This document shows, piece by piece, positions 61,369 through 64,000 of a stretch of 64,000 nucleotides of DNA (the stretch's first letter is position 1; every line of letters begins with the position of its first letter). The stretch spans positions 170,362 through 234,361 of the forward strand of contig NZ_BJYJ01000005.1 of assembly GCF_007991455.1 (NCBI RefSeq). The letters are read 5' to 3'. The position numbers and the translations under genes were made by a program. The notes under the pieces were generated by a model, which was not told the DNA's origin, searched no databases, and saw only the letters and a program-made list of their open reading frames with translations. The DNA is from Chryseobacterium hagamense. Lineage in GTDB: Bacteria > Bacteroidota > Bacteroidia > Flavobacteriales > Weeksellaceae.

Positions 61369-61872
61369 ATGAAAAAATTAAGTGTATTATTTGCAGCGGT
61401 AATGATGGTTGTATCGGTAGGTATGGCAAAAGCTCAAAAAATTGCTACTTTAGATGTTATAGGTGTTCTTAACGCAATGCCTGAAAAGAAAAAGGCTGAT
61501 ACTGATCTTAAAGCTTTCTTAGATACGAAACAAGCCGAAATCAAGAAAAAAGCAGATGCAGGACAGGCTAAAGTAAAACAGTATACAGAAGAAGCACCTA
61601 AGAAAACAGCTGACGAAAACAAAGCAAGAGAAGCGGAATTGGCAAAAATGCAGGAAGAAATCCAGCAGATGAACGACAAAGCGCAGAAAGATTTCGTAGC
61701 TAAGCAGGATGCAGCGTATGAGCCGATCGAGAAAAAGCTTAATGATGCAGTTTCTAAAGTGGCGAAAGCAAGCGGATATGACTATATCATGGATGCAAAC
61801 TCAGCAGCATTTGTTTTCAAAGGAGGACCTGATGCTACTGCAGCAGTAAAAAAAGAACTGGGTGTTCAGTAA
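61369..61872 (+). CDS. OmpH/Skp-family periplasmic chaperone, copy 2
   Basis: 167 residues, signal peptide MKKLSVLFAAVMMVVSVGMAKAQ, IATLDVIGVLNAMPEKKKAD, a long Lys/Gln/Ala coiled coil (KKKADAGQAKVKQYTEEA; EIQQMNDKAQKDFVAKQD) and SGYDYIMDANSAAFVFKGG. Codon choice is simpler and more A-rich than in copy 1, as in highly expressed genes. Two tandem Skp genes after bamA are normal for Bacteroidetes. Confidence 0.92.
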   Translation: MKKLSVLFAAVMMVVSVGMAKAQKIATLDVIGVLNAMPEKKKADTDLKAFLDTKQAEIKKKADAGQAKVKQYTEEAPKKTADENKAREAELAKMQEEIQQMNDKAQKDFVAKQDAAYEPIEKKLNDAVSKVAKASGYDYIMDANSAAFVFKGGPDATAAVKKELGVQ

Positions 61873-61902
61873 TTTTCAGAAATTAACAAACATTTATAAA
61901 AT

Positions 61903-61930
61903 AACCATCTCTCATCGGGGTGGTTTTTTT
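61903..61930 (+). terminator. Intrinsic terminator after the skp genes
   Basis: Stem AACCATCTC/GGGGTGGTT (two G-U pairs) with loop tcatc, followed by TTTTTTATTTTT. Ends the uppS-bamA-skp-skp transcription unit. Confidence 0.8.
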
Positions 61931-61937
61931 ATTTTTG
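61930..61937 (+). promoter_or_regulatory. -7-like box overlapping the terminator T-tract
   Basis: TATTTTTG then CAGA and the ATG at 61942. If used, the transcript would be almost leaderless. Confidence 0.3.
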
Positions 61938-61941
61938 CAGA

Positions 61942-62427
61942 ATGGAAAAAGAAGTATCAACCAGGGTAAAAGTCAGATTCAGCGACTGTGATCCGATCGG
62001 TCATTTGAATAACGTAAAATATCTGGACTATATGTTCAATGCCAGGGAGGATCATGTGGAAACATTTTACGGTTTTACCTATGAAGAATATACCAAACTT
62101 ACCGGCTGCACCTGGATTGCCATCCAGAATGAAATTGCTTATCTCAAAGAAGTAAGATACAATACTTCAGTGGTCATCAGCAGCAAGACCATTGAGGTTG
62201 GGGACCGGACGGCAAAAGTGGAGATTCTCATGAAGAGTCTGGATGAAAAAACGATACATGCGGTCTTATGGGTAACGGTAATTTACTTTAATATCAAGAC
62301 CAGAAAATCGGAAGTGCATCCTGAGGATATCAAAGAGACCTTCCATAAATTTTATGTAGATCTGGAACAGAAGGATTTCCAGTCGAGAGTTAAATTTTTA
62401 AGATCACAGAACGCAAAAAATTCATAA
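61942..62427 (+). CDS. 4HBT-family acyl-CoA thioesterase
   Basis: 161 residues. Hotdog with VKVRFSDCDPIGHLNNVKYL (Asp in CDPIGH), FNAREDHVETFYGFTYEEY and VVISSKTIEVGDRTAKVEIL. Hydrolyses an acyl-CoA or acyl-ACP thioester; substrate unknown. Its stop overlaps the start of the rfbD-like gene by one base. Confidence 0.87.
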   Translation: MEKEVSTRVKVRFSDCDPIGHLNNVKYLDYMFNAREDHVETFYGFTYEEYTKLTGCTWIAIQNEIAYLKEVRYNTSVVISSKTIEVGDRTAKVEILMKSLDEKTIHAVLWVTVIYFNIKTRKSEVHPEDIKETFHKFYVDLEQKDFQSRVKFLRSQNAKNS

Positions 62428-63293
62428 TGAAGAAAATATTAGTTATTGGGGGGAACGGACAACTGGGAAACTGCATCAGGAAAACCGCTCCCGAATTTGA
62501 GTTGGATTACGAATTTACCTTTACCGATTCCCAGACACTGGACGTTACCGATGAAGATCAGGTAAATGCATTTTTTGCTGAATACAAACCGGATTACTGC
62601 ATCAATGCCTCTGCGTATACGGCCGTAGATCTTGCCGAAAAGGAAAAAGAAAAAGCATTTGCGGTAAACGCAGATGGCGTAGCATATCTGGCGCAGGCCT
62701 GTAAGGATAGCAACACGATGCTTATCCATGTATCTACCGATTATGTTTTCGATGGGGAAACCAATTTAGACTACTCTGAAGATGATTTCACGAATCCGGT
62801 TGGTATCTATGGCGAATCCAAATTAAAAGGAGAAGAACTTGCACTGGAAATCAACCCGGAAACAGTTATCCTCAGGACATCATGGCTGTACTCCGAATTC
62901 AATAAGAATTTTGTAAAGACCATGCTGAATCTTTTTGCCCAGAAAGACGAACTTGGAATTGTAGGAGATCAGTTTGGCCAGCCGACCAATGCCAACGATC
63001 TGGCCGAAGCCATCATGATGATTATTGAAACCCGTGAAAAAAAATATGGTGTTTTTCATTTTTCCAATTATCCCGAGACTACCTGGTTTGAATTTGCTGA
63101 AAAAATAGCAGAATTCTCCGGAGCAAAAATAAAACTGAATAAATTAACCACCGAACAATATCCTACACCGGCCAAAAGACCGAAGAGAAGCACGATGTGT
63201 CTCGATAAAATTGAACAGGTGTATAAAATCGAACCCAGGCACTGGGAAAACAGCCTCGAAGAATGTGTGGAAATTCTTCAATCCAATCCATAA
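62427..63293 (+). CDS. rfbD: dTDP-4-dehydrorhamnose reductase
   Basis: 288 residues, extended SDR. NADPH loop VIGGNGQLGNCIR, NASAYTAVDLAEKEKE, STDYVFDGETNLDYSEDD, YGESKLKGE (catalytic Tyr/Lys) and ILRTSWLYSEFNKNFVKTM, all typical of RfbD/RmlD. Final step to dTDP-L-rhamnose, a precursor for surface polysaccharide. The other rml genes are not in this window. Confidence 0.93.
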   Translation: MKKILVIGGNGQLGNCIRKTAPEFELDYEFTFTDSQTLDVTDEDQVNAFFAEYKPDYCINASAYTAVDLAEKEKEKAFAVNADGVAYLAQACKDSNTMLIHVSTDYVFDGETNLDYSEDDFTNPVGIYGESKLKGEELALEINPETVILRTSWLYSEFNKNFVKTMLNLFAQKDELGIVGDQFGQPTNANDLAEAIMMIIETREKKYGVFHFSNYPETTWFEFAEKIAEFSGAKIKLNKLTTEQYPTPAKRPKRSTMCLDKIEQVYKIEPRHWENSLEECVEILQSNP

Positions 63294-63296
63294 AAA

Positions 63297-63977
63297 ATGA
63301 AAAAAACACTGATTATTGCCTTTGTTTTTCTGGTACAGGTTATTAATGCCCAGAATGTATACCTTACAAAAGTTGAAAAAACTCATGAGAATACAGACCG
63401 GTTCCTGTACAAAATTAATGAAGTAAAAGATGCTGAATACCTGGGCGAAATCGAAGTCCAGGGTTTTTCTAAATACGACGATGAAGTTTTTGCATTGGTA
63501 TACAAAAAAGCAAAAGAAATAGGAGCCAATACATATTCGCTTAAACCTTTTGAAAATATAGACGGAACCAAACAGGATTTCAACCCTTCCAATTACAGGC
63601 TGAGCCTTTATTTTTTACCGGATGCGAAACTTTCAGAACAGACGGGATTGATGTATATTTTTGCTTCTTCGGATAAAAACCAGAAAATCGCGGTTAATAA
63701 TAAAGACTACATTATTTCCCCTAGATCTTATATTGTGCTAAAAACGGTTCCCGGAGAAATCTATACGGTTTCTACAAAGAAGCTTTTAGGTTCTACCATT
63801 AAAATACAGCCTAAAGACAACAATTCGAATCAGTATTTTCAGATTTCTGCAGCGAAAATCAAATCTGATAATACCGGAACCGGAGGGCTGAACCTGAAAA
63901 GCGGCGATATCATCGGTCTCGAATCTTCTTACGGTTACTTCTTAAGTACCATCTATCAACAACAAAAAGCAGAGTGA
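63297..63977 (+). CDS. Secreted protein of unknown function
   Basis: 226 residues with signal peptide (MKKTLIIAFVFLVQVINAQ). Beta-rich body: AEYLGEIEVQGFSKYDDEVF, AKEIGANTYSLKPFENIDG, MYIFASSDKNQKIAVNNKDY, ISPRSYIVLKTVPGEIYTVS and DIIGLESSYGYFLSTIYQQ. The AEYLGEIEVQGF...A...GANTYSL portion resembles small BON/YdgH-like or lipid-binding strands but no family is certain. Starts 4 bases after rfbD, so probably co-transcribed. Confidence 0.78.
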   Translation: MKKTLIIAFVFLVQVINAQNVYLTKVEKTHENTDRFLYKINEVKDAEYLGEIEVQGFSKYDDEVFALVYKKAKEIGANTYSLKPFENIDGTKQDFNPSNYRLSLYFLPDAKLSEQTGLMYIFASSDKNQKIAVNNKDYIISPRSYIVLKTVPGEIYTVSTKKLLGSTIKIQPKDNNSNQYFQISAAKIKSDNTGTGGLNLKSGDIIGLESSYGYFLSTIYQQQKAE

Positions 63978-64000
63978 AAACTTTGCTTTTTTTTATTTGC

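Overview
The window looks like a chromosomal segment of a Weeksellaceae flavobacterium, most likely Chryseobacterium or a close relative. The evidence is a complete flexirubin-type pigment locus with a tyrosine ammonia-lyase of the Flavobacterium type, a type IX secretion C-terminal sorting domain, DUF6089 next to uppS/bamA/skp, and many promoters with the Bacteroidetes -7 box TAnnTTTG. I saw no tRNA, rRNA, CRISPR array or intact insertion sequence.

Region 1 (1-3858): the 5' end of ileS, then a minus-strand polymorphic-toxin cassette. An 877-residue protein with a C-terminal papain-fold (Tox-PL-like) domain is followed by two tandem, diverged Imm35/YrhB-type immunity genes.

Region 2 (4117-38275): flexirubin/dialkylresorcinol biosynthesis. 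A plus-strand arm (4117-15755) holds a PaaK-like ligase, tyrosine ammonia-lyase, ketoreductase, ketosynthase, ACP, LpxL-type acyltransferase, CrtI-like oxidoreductase and a C45 (AAT-like) lipoprotein; a halogenase-like flavoprotein is inserted in reverse. A convergent minus-strand arm (38275-16339) starts at a good flavobacterial promoter. It holds an MMPL-acyltransferase fusion, DarA, DarB, hotdog dehydratases, a BtrH-like protein, an ABC exporter, more ketosynthases and ACP, LolA-like and outer-membrane proteins, a deacetylase and a GT2-DUF2062 protein. The expected logic is: tyrosine to 4-coumarate, activation and polyene elongation on ACP, aryl tailoring, DarB/DarA formation of a dialkylresorcinol, ester joining, and placement in the outer membrane. 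Intruders and decay are visible: a RelE/ParE-type toxin-antitoxin pair inside the operon, a GxxExxY pseudogene, one gene with an in-frame stop and one with a frameshift.

Region 3 (38466-56329): exopolysaccharide and surface functions. It has EpsG-like and other polytopic proteins, an acyltransferase-3, a large duplicated-domain T9SS cargo protein, a GT2, a WecA-type initiating transferase, a Wza-like export lipoprotein and a Wzc-like tyrosine kinase ending in a (Gly-Tyr)9 tail. topA and an arginase-fold gene lie inside this stretch.

Region 4 (56542-63977): envelope housekeeping. DUF6089, uppS, bamA, two skp/ompH genes, a thioesterase, an rfbD-like reductase and a secreted protein of unknown function.
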